A DNA stretch of 64,000 bases from Alphaproteobacteria bacterium (GTDB lineage Bacteria > Pseudomonadota > Alphaproteobacteria > Rhizobiales > JAJFHC01), in assembly GCA_021775805.1 (NCBI GenBank), contig JAJFHD010000012.1, forward strand, positions 124,001 through 188,000. Reading direction: 5' to 3'. The position numbers and the translations under genes were made by a program. This document shows positions 44,019 through 52,947 of the stretch, in pieces. Under the pieces are notes generated by a model, which saw only the letters and a program-made list of their open reading frames with translations, was not told where the DNA came from and did not search any database. How positions within the stretch are numbered: position 1 is the stretch's first letter; every line of letters begins with the position of its first letter.

Positions 44019-44795
44019 TTAATCGGCGGTACTGTTGGCTTTAGCCAAGACCGCTTCGTAGGCGTCCTTCCACGGCTCGAATGCATTTGCCTCGAGCAGG
44101 ACATCCAAACCGTGGCCGGTATAACTGCCGGGCAGGCAAAGGTCCTGTACAAGGTCGTCAATATCGATGTCCGGCTGTTCCCTGACCGCGGTACCTGCCG
44201 CTGCCATCATTTGCGAGACGAGCAGGCGCGCACTGTCGTTCGGAACGCCCGAGCCGACAATCTCGGCATGAAATACGCCGGTCAGTTTTTGCAGCCACCC
44301 GAAGAAGGTGGCAGCAACCGCCATGCTTTCGAATTGAGCCTCGTCGTCCGTCGCAACGACGGGGCCCCAATGGCCTATCACTTCGCGCGCGGCCATGTCG
44401 TCTGGAAACAGGATGGTCGGACTTGCACCGAATTTTGCAGCTGTTACCGGAATTGACCGGACAATACGCGGTCCGGCGATGTGATTAAGCAAAGTCTCAA
44501 GGGGGACACCGGCACACAGGGAGATGACCAACTGGTCTTCCCGCCAGGGCAGGCCTGCGCACGCCTCTTCAATCTGGAACGGCCGCACGGCCAGGAGGAC
44601 GACCGTGGACCGTTCCACCAGGGTGGCGTTGTCTGCGGCGACCTCAAGGTCGTATTGAAGGGCAAGCTTTCGGCTTGTCTGCAAGCTGCGCGGCGATAGC
44701 AGTACCCGGTCCGGTTCGACGCCCCGAAGCAGACCCGGTACGACGTAACTCGCCAGGTGACCGGTTCCGAACATCGCGATCTTGTCATGAGTCAT
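44019..44795 (-). CDS. ProC-like NAD(P)-dependent reductase (pyrroline-5-carboxylate reductase family)
   Basis: A 258-residue Rossmann-fold protein. The dinucleotide motif is KIAMFGTGHLAS, followed by the ProC-type pattern VVLLAVRPFQ and, near the C-terminus, LPGSYTGHGLDVL in the place of the P5CR substrate/dimer motif SPGGTT. Overall similarity is to pyrroline-5-carboxylate reductase, but the divergence leaves the substrate open. Its start overlaps the end of the B12-dependent mutase-like gene by 11 bases, so the two proteins are made together and may act in sequence on an amino acid or imino acid. Confidence 0.75.
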   Translation of the reverse strand: MTHDKIAMFGTGHLASYVVPGLLRGVEPDRVLLSPRSLQTSRKLALQYDLEVAADNATLVERSTVVLLAVRPFQIEEACAGLPWREDQLVISLCAGVPLETLLNHIAGPRIVRSIPVTAAKFGASPTILFPDDMAAREVIGHWGPVVATDDEAQFESMAVAATFFGWLQKLTGVFHAEIVGSGVPNDSARLLVSQMMAAAGTAVREQPDIDIDDLVQDLCLPGSYTGHGLDVLLEANAFEPWKDAYEAVLAKANSTAD

Positions 44796-46566
44796 GGGAT
44801 GTTGTTCTTTTCCGTTTTGAAAGTTCGACGAGACAGGGAATGGCGTCTTCTATTGTGAGGCATACGACAGCGCCGGCGTCCCGCAACCGGGACGTCATGT
44901 CAACGGGAAGACTGGTGTTGGAATTATCGGGGATCTGGTTGAGTCGGCCGCCCATGAGTATGGGCACGTTCATGTCCCGTCGTTCCAATTCCGCCCGCAG
45001 TTCGTTGAAGAACCTCAATGCGACACCGTTATATGTACTGATGGCCACGAAATCCGGAGCAACAGTTTGTGCGGCGAGCGCTATGTCGTCCGGGTCTGCC
45101 GAAACGCCGCCGTCAACCACGTCCACGCCCAATCGACGCAGGACTTCATCGACCAGCAACTTGCCGTGCTCGTGGACATCGGTCGTCGCGACCATGGCCA
45201 AAAGCTTGCCGTGTTCGATTGCGGTGCGGTCGTCTTGGCTGACACCGGCAATTCTCTCTCGCGCCTGTTGTACAATTTCCTCACCAATGTCGGAACTGAC
45301 GATCGGGCGCCTGCCGCGAAGGGCCGCGTCGTCAGGCTGACCGGCACCAAACAGCGACTCCATCTTCTTGGATCCCAGGCGGCGAACCGCAAGCAGCATT
45401 TCAAACGGGTCCTCGATATTGATACCCGCAAGGTCAAATCCATTCAGCACATTGCGCAAAAACTTGCGGCCGCCCGTGACGATGTCCTTTGACAGGTTCT
45501 CGGCGCCGGTGAAATCTAGGAGAGAGTCATAGCCGTGCGCCTGTTCGATGAGCTGTGCCGCGAACAGTTGCGCATCGACGATTTCATCGACGTCGGGAAT
45601 TCGTTCGTTTTCGCGCACGGGAACCGGGTTTATGGCATGCCCGGTCGGGTTTCGCCGTTGTCCGGCAATGTCGGCGAGCAGATAACTTGCGAGGCTCGCG
45701 TAGTTCTGGGCGTCTCCGCCTCGATAGCTGACGGTGTTGCCGTATATCATGGTGCCTGGTGTCCGGGTGACGTCTGAAAGTGCCAGTTGGAAAGCAAGCC
45801 TCTTGGTGGGCGCTGTGTAGTGATGACCGAAGCAGTGGCTGACTTTCCCGCCAATAAGGTCGTCGACTATATAGGTTTCCAGCAGGACCGCTCCCAGACT
45901 GGAAGACAGGTCGGTGAACAGTGCAGCGAAACCGTCGTCGATGTTTGAGTGAATGAGGATCTCAGTGGGCTGTGAAGCGATCAGGCTTAACGCGACCAGT
46001 GTTGCCCGCGTTGTCTCAATGTCGTCGTTCCAACCCGGCAGCCGAAAGGTAAAATACTGACCAAGGTTTCCGATCGATGTAGATCCGGCGGCGAGGGCGT
46101 TCTGTGTTGTTTCCAGCGATGCCGGAAAACCGAGGACGAAGTCGCCGAAGTGAGGGGCGACAGGGGCCACTGCCGTTAGGGCCGCGAAATCTTCCGGATC
46201 ATCCAGGATGAGGCCGGTTCCCTTTGGCCGGTCCGCCCGGTCATCGCGAGGGTATCCCATCGACCAATCGAGGCAAATTCCATAACGGTCGATGGTCACG
46301 CCATGACCGGAACATCGCTCAAATATGTCTGCAAAAGCACTACGGGATTTGGCCGCATCGCGGAAACCGATCTGTGCATGCTGCATGACCCGATCATTCG
46401 AAATGCAGTGCCGCTTGTGTTCAGATTCATTGGCGACACCGTAATGCGCAAGAAATGCGCAAGTGCCGACTGTGCACTGCGACGCCAGAGCGCGCCCTTC
46501 ATCCAGCAACGCCTGCGATGATGGCAATTCGTCTTCCGGAAAAATGTCGCGTCGGTTCCAAGACAC
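44785..46566 (-). CDS. Cobalamin-dependent mutase-like protein (glutamate-mutase epsilon-like barrel fused to B12-binding domain)
   Basis: A 593-residue protein. The N-terminal ~400 residues resemble the catalytic epsilon subunit of glutamate (methylaspartate) mutase, e.g. AAGSTSIGNLGQYFTFRLPG. The C-terminal ~135 residues are a B12-binding Rossmann domain with the base-off motif DVHEHG (D-x-H-x-x-G), then VAISTYNG and GGRLNQ at the positions of S-x-L and G-G. Classical glutamate mutase keeps these on separate proteins (GlmE and GlmS), so this is a fusion. The rearranged substrate is unknown. No recognisable cobalamin riboswitch precedes it. It is transcribed away from the radical SAM gene. 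Confidence 0.75.
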   Translation of the reverse strand: MSWNRRDIFPEDELPSSQALLDEGRALASQCTVGTCAFLAHYGVANESEHKRHCISNDRVMQHAQIGFRDAAKSRSAFADIFERCSGHGVTIDRYGICLDWSMGYPRDDRADRPKGTGLILDDPEDFAALTAVAPVAPHFGDFVLGFPASLETTQNALAAGSTSIGNLGQYFTFRLPGWNDDIETTRATLVALSLIASQPTEILIHSNIDDGFAALFTDLSSSLGAVLLETYIVDDLIGGKVSHCFGHHYTAPTKRLAFQLALSDVTRTPGTMIYGNTVSYRGGDAQNYASLASYLLADIAGQRRNPTGHAINPVPVRENERIPDVDEIVDAQLFAAQLIEQAHGYDSLLDFTGAENLSKDIVTGGRKFLRNVLNGFDLAGINIEDPFEMLLAVRRLGSKKMESLFGAGQPDDAALRGRRPIVSSDIGEEIVQQARERIAGVSQDDRTAIEHGKLLAMVATTDVHEHGKLLVDEVLRRLGVDVVDGGVSADPDDIALAAQTVAPDFVAISTYNGVALRFFNELRAELERRDMNVPILMGGRLNQIPDNSNTSLPVDMTSRLRDAGAVVCLTIEDAIPCLVELSKRKRTTSHDS

Positions 46567-46686
46567 TAGAATTGCCCAGCATGCAGAGACATAAAGCCCA
46601 CCAGCCTTAACACGGGGCTCGGTCTAACTAAATGACAAACATGGTGAAACCAACCTACAAAGTTTCTGGCCGGCATCAGCTTGTCC

Positions 46687-46703
46687 ACAACATCACGTGT
46701 TGT
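46687..46703. repeat. Inverted repeat between the divergent mutase and radical SAM genes
   Basis: ACAACA (46687-46692) and TGTTGT (46698-46703) flank TCACG, giving a 17-base dyad 121 bases from the mutase start and 143 from the radical SAM start. Position and symmetry suit a shared operator, but no regulator family is implied by the sequence. Confidence 0.4.
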
Positions 46704-46845
46704 CATCAGCCGGTCCTGTTGCAAGGTTCGCGCCCGACAGGGGCCGCCGTTCGCTTCAATGATCGGTTGCGTGACACCATTTGTTATGCTCCCGTTCGGG
46801 CATGTTTTCCAACTGGGGCATCAATTACGATCCGGGGGCGCAAGA

Positions 46846-48018
46846 ATGATTGAACGGTTCAGCGGCCTTGTTGCAAAGTTCAGGGACCGGTTCGCCCCGA
46901 TTCCAGAACCTGCCCGTCCTGACGTATCGTTGGAAAACCGGTTTTGCCCGGTGCCATTCAAGCATTTTGAAGTGACACCGAGTCGTGATGTCTTTCTGTG
47001 CTGTCAAGCGTGGTTGCCCACTTCGGCAGGCTCTATTGACGGCCGCGACGTGGACGACATCTGGAATTCTGTAACCGCGCAGTCGATCAGAACGTCCATA
47101 CTTGATGGCTCCTTTTCGTATTGCAACAAAGACCTCTGTCCGAAAATTCAGGCGAATAATTTGCCGACCCTTGACGAGGCCCGTGACGATCCTTCTGTCC
47201 GCCCGATAATCGAGCAGGGATTAACGGTGATGGACGGCATCCCTAAAATTATCAACTTGGCGTACGACCGTTCCTGCAACCTGAGTTGCCCCAGTTGCCG
47301 CACAGAAAAGATCCTGGAAAACAAGGGCCAGATCTATGACTTCCACCGGCGGACCCACGGCGTCATGGTGGACGCATTTTTTTCCGATCCGTGCGAACAG
47401 TCCTTCACAATCAATGTGACCGGTTCCGGGGATCCATTCGCGTCTCGAATCTATCGAGAGTTTCTCCACGAACTGGACGGCTCAAAATTTCCGAACATGA
47501 AGCTGGACTTGCAGACGAATGGCGTATTGTTCAACGCCAAAGAGTGGAAACGCTTGCACAAAATCCACCTGAACATCAACCTGGTCATGGTCTCGTTTGA
47601 TGCCGGTACAGAGGCGACATACAACGTAACGCGAGTGGGCGGGCAGTGGCGTCTCCTGCTCGAAAACATGGCAATGCTTGGTCAACTGCGCCGTGAAGGA
47701 AAGATAAAATGTTTGCGAATTGACTATGTGGTGCAGGACACGAATTTTCGGGAAATGGAAACATTCGTCGAGCTGTGCAGGCCGTTTTCACCTGACACAA
47801 TGCAATTTTCTATAGCAGTGAACTGGGGAACCTGGACCAGCGCGCAGTACAAGCAAAAATGTGTTTGGGACACGGATCATCCCGATCACGACGAATTTCT
47901 GACCATTATGGCGCGTCCGGTGTTTTCAGATCCACTGGTGCAATTGGGCAATCTGACACAATACCGGAGAAGAGCCTTGATGCTGGTCGGCGAGGATACC
48001 GTTTGTCGTGCAGATTAA
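46846..48018 (+). CDS. Radical SAM protein with N-terminal SPASM-like Cys region
   Basis: A 390-residue protein. The radical SAM cluster motif is C144-x3-C148-x2-C151 (CNLSCPSC), followed by a TIM-barrel-like region (NVTGSGDPFAS, LDLQTNGVLFN). Unusually, a Cys-rich segment resembling a SPASM auxiliary-cluster domain lies before the core: C34, C52/C53, C93 and C98, in the order FCPVPFKHFEV, FLCCQAW, YCNKDLC. Most SPASM domains follow the barrel. The start at ATG 46846 has GGGGG nine bases upstream; the open frame extends 55 codons further but without family resemblance. The function is unknown; the context of a B12 mutase and an exporter suggests a modification or biosynthetic role. Confidence 0.8.
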   Translation: MIERFSGLVAKFRDRFAPIPEPARPDVSLENRFCPVPFKHFEVTPSRDVFLCCQAWLPTSAGSIDGRDVDDIWNSVTAQSIRTSILDGSFSYCNKDLCPKIQANNLPTLDEARDDPSVRPIIEQGLTVMDGIPKIINLAYDRSCNLSCPSCRTEKILENKGQIYDFHRRTHGVMVDAFFSDPCEQSFTINVTGSGDPFASRIYREFLHELDGSKFPNMKLDLQTNGVLFNAKEWKRLHKIHLNINLVMVSFDAGTEATYNVTRVGGQWRLLLENMAMLGQLRREGKIKCLRIDYVVQDTNFREMETFVELCRPFSPDTMQFSIAVNWGTWTSAQYKQKCVWDTDHPDHDEFLTIMARPVFSDPLVQLGNLTQYRRRALMLVGEDTVCRAD

Positions 48019-48096
48019 CACCGTGTTCTGTAATGATGCCCACAAGATCAATCGGAACAGGCGACTGATTTACCTGGTTTCGAGGGTGGCCTCATA

Positions 48097-49352
48097 ATGC
48101 CTGAGATGGGCGGGTCTTTCAAAGGCCGCTTCGGCGGCATCGGTCATGCCTTCGCCGATCGGAATTTTTGCATCTATTCCGTCGGATCGTTTGCCTCTTG
48201 GGTAAGCTTCTTCGTTCAGGTCATCGCCGTGGCCTGGTTCACTTGGCAGTTGACACATTCAACCGCCTGGCTGGCCATCATGGCCTTGCTCGACATCGTC
48301 CCCAATCTGATCCTTCTGCCCATCGGCGGGGCCCTGGCGGACCGCTTCGACCGGTTTCGTCTGATGGCAGCCGCTCACTTTCTGCTTTTGATTCAGGCGA
48401 CGGTGATGGCCGTCATGGCCTGGCAGGGAACGCTGACACTATTGCCCCTGGCAATCCTCGTTTTCATTCACGGTGTATTGCTTAGCTCAGCGTTCCCGCG
48501 ATGTTCGGCATGCTCCCGAGGTTTGTTGAAAAGCACCGTCTGTCTTCTGCCATTTCCGTCAATGCGGCCTACACGCAAGTTGCTTATTTTGTCGGACCGG
48601 CCCTGGCGGGCTGGGTCATAACCAGTCACGGCATTGCCTTGGCCTTTGCTGTAAATGCCTTGGGCTACGCCATCCAACTGGGCTCCATGCTGTTTCTCAA
48701 AACGCCGGCCGACTTTGAAATGCCCGAGAAGCGGCCGACCACGGTACTTGGTGATATCGTCGACGGCATCCGATACATTCAAGGACATCGCGGAATACTG
48801 GCATTGCTAATGATGTTGTTCGCTGGCGACGCTCTGGCTCGGGCATTTATCAACATGCTGCCGGCTTTTTCCGCGCAGATGCTCGGCATGGGCGTCGTCG
48901 GTGTTTCGGCCATTATGGCGGCCAGGGGCGGCGGAGCGACAGTTGCCGCCCTTTGGCTGGCCTATGGCGGATCGTCCGCGGCAACCGCTGAGCGCGTGTT
49001 ATGGGCCTTCCTGCTCTTCGTGGTGTCGGTCGCAGCCCTTGTTCTCTCCGGCAATTTTTATCTGGCCGTTTGCAGTGCTTTGGTTATGGGCATTGCCGGC
49101 GAAATTCGCAGGACCGGTACAATGTCGCTGTTGCAACTGGCCGTCGATGAGGACCAGCGCGGCCGCGTGATGGGCAACATGTTTCTGCTGTCGCAACTGG
49201 GTACCGCTGTGGGCACCTACGTGATCGGAACCGCAGCCGTATCGCAAGGCTTGTTGGCTCCGTTGCTCGTTGCCATCCTTTTGTGCTTTGGGGTATGGCT
49301 TTTCTATTTTGCCCGTCGCAGGCGCTTTGTCAGCTATTTCGACATCTCCTGA
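48097..49352 (+). pseudogene. MFS exporter (MFS_3/EntS-like), interrupted by a frameshift
   Basis: Two overlapping frames together encode one ~417-residue major facilitator. The first (from ATG 48097) carries the N-terminal helices and the loop motif GGALADRFDRFRL up to HGVLLSSAFP; the family sequence then continues in another frame from 48501 as MFGMLPRFVEKHRLSSAIS to the C-terminus. The break falls in CCCGCG near 48494-48500 and is explained by one missing base. It may be a true inactivating mutation or a sequencing error. The gene is 78 bases after the radical SAM gene in the same direction and would export a product if functional. Confidence 0.8.
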
Positions 49353-49361
49353 GACGGTAGT

Positions 49362-51416
49362 TCAGATATCGAGTTCCGTCGCGAAGGCGGCCCGCTCCTG
49401 AATGAACTGAAAACGCGCCTCCGGCTTGTTGCCCATGAGATGGTCCACAGCCTTTGATGTCTGGCTACGGTCCTCGTCGGCGATGCCGACCTTGAGCAGG
49501 GTCCGGCCCTGCCGCTTCATGGTGGTTTCCTTCAATTGCGCCGGCAGCATTTCGCCAAGACCCTTGAACCGTCCGATATCGATCTTGCCACGGCCGGTGA
49601 ACTCCTTTTCCAACAGTTCATCCTTGTGGGCGTCGTCACGGGCATAAAGCGTCTTGCCGCCCTGGCTGATCCGGTAGAGCGGCGGCACTGCCATGAAGAG
49701 GTGGCCGTTGTCGATCAGTAGCGGCATTTCGCGGTAGAAGAACGTGATCAGCAAGGAGGCGATGTGGGCGCCGTCGACGTCGGCGTCGGTCATGATGATG
49801 ACCTTTTCGTAACGCAGGTCGTCGTCGCGGTAGCGCGAACCGGTGCCGCACCCCAGTGCCTGAATCAGGTCCGAGATCTGCTGGTTCTGGGCAACCTTGC
49901 CGGCGGTTGCGTTGGCGACATTGAGGATCTTGCCGCGCAGGGGAAGGATTGCCTGGGTTTTGCGGTCGCGCGCCTGTTTGGCAGATCCGCCGGCGGAGTC
50001 GCCCTCGACAATGAAGATTTCCGAGCCGGCCGCCGAATTCTGGGCGCAGTCCGCAAGTTTTCCCGGCAGGCGCAGCTTGCGTACTGCCGACTTGCGGTTG
50101 ACTTCGCGTTCCTGCCGTTTGCGGAGGCGTTCCTCTGCCCGGTCGATCACCCATTCCAGCAGCCGGTTGGCCTGGTTCGGATTGGCCGTCAGCCAATGAT
50201 CGAAGTGATCGCGGATCGCCTGGTCGACGATTTTGGTCGCGTCAGAGGTTGCCAGTTTTTCCTTGGTCTGGCCCTGAAACTCAGGCTCCCGGATGAACAC
50301 CGACAGCATCGCGCCCGAAGACCCCATGACGTCTTCGGCGGTAATCTGCTGAGCCTTCTTGTTGCCGGCCAGCTCACCATAGGCTTTCAGGCCCCGGTTG
50401 AGCGCGCCGCGCAAGCCCGCCTCGTGGGTTCCGCCTTCGATCGTCGGCACCGTGTTGCAATAGGAATTGACAAAACCGTCGGCGCCGCCATACCACGCGA
50501 TCGCCCATTCGACCGATCCGTGCCCACCCTTTTTCGTGACCTTGCCGGCGAAGATCTCCGGTGTCACCAGCGTGCGACCCTCGATCGACAGTACGAGATA
50601 GTCCTTCAGGCCACCGGGAAAATGTAGCGTCGCCTTATCGGGCGTCTGATCCTTTTCGCCGATCAGGGACGGGGCGCACTGCCAGCGGATTTCCACGCCG
50701 CCGAACAGATAGGCCTTTGAGCGTGCCATCTTGAACAGACGCGCCGGTTTGAAGGCCAGATCCTTGCCGAAGATTTCCGTATCAGGCAGGAACCTAACCC
50801 GGGTGCCTCGCCGATTGTGAACCTTGCCCAGATGTTCCAATTTCCCGTTCGGTGAACCGCGGGTGAAGACCTGACGGTAGAGTTCCTGGCCTCGGGCGAC
50901 TTCGACTTCCAGTGTTTCGGACAACGCGTTGACCACGGAAACACCGACGCCGTGCAAACCACCGGAAGTCTCGTACACCTTGGAGCCGAACTTCCCGCCG
51001 GCATGAAGTGTCGTCAGAATGACTTCAAGGGCAGACTTGTTCTTGAACTTCGGATGCGGGTCTATCGGGATGCCCCGGCCGTTGTCGGTGACCGTAAGCC
51101 AGCCGTCTTCTTCCAGACTGACCTCGATCCAGGTCGCGTGGCCGGCGACAGCTTCATCCATTGAGTTGTCGATGACTTCTGCAAACAGGTGATGCAGGGC
51201 CTTTTCGTCGGTGCCGCCAATATACATGCCCGGGCGGCGGCGCACCGGTTCGAGGCCTTCGAGCACCTCGATGTCGGCAGCGGTATAGCCGTCCTCGCCA
51301 GCAACCGACTTCGCGTCCGCAGCACGCGCGCGTTTTGACTTGCGCTGAGGCTTGCTTGGGGTGTCGCCGGAGACTTCGTCCTCAAGCTTGTGAAACAGGT
51401 CGTGGATGTTTGCCAT
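49362..51416 (-). CDS. parE: DNA topoisomerase IV subunit B
   Basis: A 684-residue ATPase subunit that with ParC decatenates replicated chromosomes. The GHKL ATPase has EVIDNSMDEAVAGHA, DNGRGIPIDPHP and GLHGVGVSVVNAL; the TOPRIM region has VEGDSAGGSAKQARDR and TDADVDGAHIASLL; the C-terminus has FKGLGEM and a QTK-equivalent region upstream. The PLRGKILNVANATA segment is typical of ParE/GyrB. The N-terminal 38 residues are a low-complexity extension. The stop lies only nine bases from the end of the convergent MFS gene. Confidence 0.97.
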   Translation of the reverse strand: MANIHDLFHKLEDEVSGDTPSKPQRKSKRARAADAKSVAGEDGYTAADIEVLEGLEPVRRRPGMYIGGTDEKALHHLFAEVIDNSMDEAVAGHATWIEVSLEEDGWLTVTDNGRGIPIDPHPKFKNKSALEVILTTLHAGGKFGSKVYETSGGLHGVGVSVVNALSETLEVEVARGQELYRQVFTRGSPNGKLEHLGKVHNRRGTRVRFLPDTEIFGKDLAFKPARLFKMARSKAYLFGGVEIRWQCAPSLIGEKDQTPDKATLHFPGGLKDYLVLSIEGRTLVTPEIFAGKVTKKGGHGSVEWAIAWYGGADGFVNSYCNTVPTIEGGTHEAGLRGALNRGLKAYGELAGNKKAQQITAEDVMGSSGAMLSVFIREPEFQGQTKEKLATSDATKIVDQAIRDHFDHWLTANPNQANRLLEWVIDRAEERLRKRQEREVNRKSAVRKLRLPGKLADCAQNSAAGSEIFIVEGDSAGGSAKQARDRKTQAILPLRGKILNVANATAGKVAQNQQISDLIQALGCGTGSRYRDDDLRYEKVIIMTDADVDGAHIASLLITFFYREMPLLIDNGHLFMAVPPLYRISQGGKTLYARDDAHKDELLEKEFTGRGKIDIGRFKGLGEMLPAQLKETTMKRQGRTLLKVGIADEDRSQTSKAVDHLMGNKPEARFQFIQERAAFATELDI

Positions 51417-51687
51417 GCCGCTCTTCGTCTGCTGTAAATTTCAGGGAATCGTTCAAAAACTCAAACGAATCAATACCTATGATGCCATTGAGACGTTATG
51501 AGGGCGAGGGCCAAAAATTGCAAGTGACCGGGTTCTTGTCTGTCCAGCCAGGTTATCAACATGGCATTTGCCAAAACGCCTGTTTGTTTGGCATTAGCCG
51601 GACAGCTCAAGCGTGTCCGATCAATCATTAGTATAGCACAGCTAAAGTGAAAGCGCCGCGTTCTGGTTTTGCCGCACCCCATATGAC

Positions 51688-52947
51688 ATGCCACAGTCGC
51701 GCTATGGAATGGGCTGCATGATCATTAAGCACACTCAGAGTCGGACGCAGAACTGGACCGTCGTAACCTTCGGATTCCTTGCACTGGCACTGGCATTCTC
51801 CGCGCGGGCGGCGCTGGGTCTGGTCATGCCGGTGTGGCAAAACGAGTTCGGCTGGACGAGCAGTTTCATCTCAAGCGTCGGTGCTGCTGCCTTGATTGTC
51901 ATGGCAATCGTCGCGCCCTTCGCCGGGCGGCTGGTCGACAGCCGGGGCCCGCGCTTTGCCCTGGTTCTGGGGATGGGAGTACTGGCCGCCGGATGCGCGT
52001 TGGTCGCCGCCATGAACGGCAAGATTGCCTTTCTGATCGGTTTTGCGGGTTTGTCGGCCGTCGGCTTCGGAATCGTGGCAACCCACGTCGTGGCCACGGC
52101 CGTGGTCAGGGATTTTGAAACAAATCGGGGACTGGCAACCGGTATCGCCACCTCCGGCGCCACCGGCGGACAGTTCCTGATCGTCCCCCTGATTGCGGGA
52201 CTTCTGGCCTATGCCAGTTGGCGCTGGAGTTTTGCGGCGTTGGCCCTGTCATCCCTGCTGCTGATTCCCTGCATCATGATCGCCATGAAGCCACAGGCTG
52301 CCATGGCAAATGGCGGTACAACGCAGCAGTCCGGTCAGACCCGCCTGGTGGACGACGCCTGGTTGATTGTCCGCAAACCCGCGTTTCACATCCTGTTCTG
52401 GAGTTTTCTGATCTGCGGCTTCACAACGACGGGGGTGATCGAAACCCACTTTCTGCCTTTCGCGTCCTTCCGCGGGTTTCCACCGGTGCCCAGCGCTGCC
52501 GCCTATGGGCTTCTGTCGGCGGTAAATCTGGTGGGTATGATTGCCGCGGGCTGGCTCACCGACCGGGTCAACCGGCCGATGCTTCTGGCCGCAATCTACG
52601 GCCTGCGGGGCCTGACCTTCCTGTTGCTGGTCTACTTGCCGGGAACGTCGATCGAGACCCTGTTTGTGTTTGCCGTTTTGTTCGGCGCGGTCGACTACTC
52701 GACCGTACCGGTCACCGCCAGTCTGGTGGCAAGCCACGTCGGTGTCCGGGTCATGGGCCTGGCCATGGGTATGATCTCGGCAGGCCACGCGATCGGCGGT
52801 GCGATCGGCACGTTCTTGGGCGGTTACGTTTTCGACTCAACCGGGGGCTACGAAATCTTGTGGTTCAGCTCGCTGTGGCTGGCGGCCGGTGCCGGTGTTA
52901 TGGTGTTGCTGTTGCCGAAATCAGGACCTCGCGAAGCCGCCGCATGA
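51688..52947 (+). CDS. MFS transporter (oxalate/formate antiporter-like group)
   Basis: A 419-residue membrane transporter with about twelve hydrophobic helices. The loop 2-3 motif is GRLVDSRGPR, and the second-half counterpart is AAGWLTDRVNRP. General resemblance is to the monocarboxylate/OFA branch of the major facilitators; the substrate cannot be deduced. The start could also be an internal ATG at 51709 or 51718, since none has a strong ribosome binding site. The stop overlaps the next gene's start (ATGA), so the TudS-like protein is made with the transporter. Confidence 0.87.
   Translation: MPQSRYGMGCMIIKHTQSRTQNWTVVTFGFLALALAFSARAALGLVMPVWQNEFGWTSSFISSVGAAALIVMAIVAPFAGRLVDSRGPRFALVLGMGVLAAGCALVAAMNGKIAFLIGFAGLSAVGFGIVATHVVATAVVRDFETNRGLATGIATSGATGGQFLIVPLIAGLLAYASWRWSFAALALSSLLLIPCIMIAMKPQAAMANGGTTQQSGQTRLVDDAWLIVRKPAFHILFWSFLICGFTTTGVIETHFLPFASFRGFPPVPSAAAYGLLSAVNLVGMIAAGWLTDRVNRPMLLAAIYGLRGLTFLLLVYLPGTSIETLFVFAVLFGAVDYSTVPVTASLVASHVGVRVMGLAMGMISAGHAIGGAIGTFLGGYVFDSTGGYEILWFSSLWLAAGAGVMVLLLPKSGPREAAA

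Noticed and set aside
46567-46845. Cobalamin riboswitch upstream of the B12-dependent mutase
   Set aside because: Neither strand contains a B12-box-like core or the paired elements expected; the region is also short for one.
49764-50627. A 287-codon open frame opposite parE, and similar frames opposite rne (8101-8970), pnkp (24411-25160) and tyrS (27887-28789)
   Set aside because: All lie fully antisense to confidently identified genes and have the composition expected of mirrored GC-rich coding sequence.
52218-52943. Upstream extension of the TudS-like frame within the MFS gene
   Set aside because: The extra 242 residues are an out-of-frame reading of the transporter; the family N-terminus MTKILISACLLG begins at 52944.
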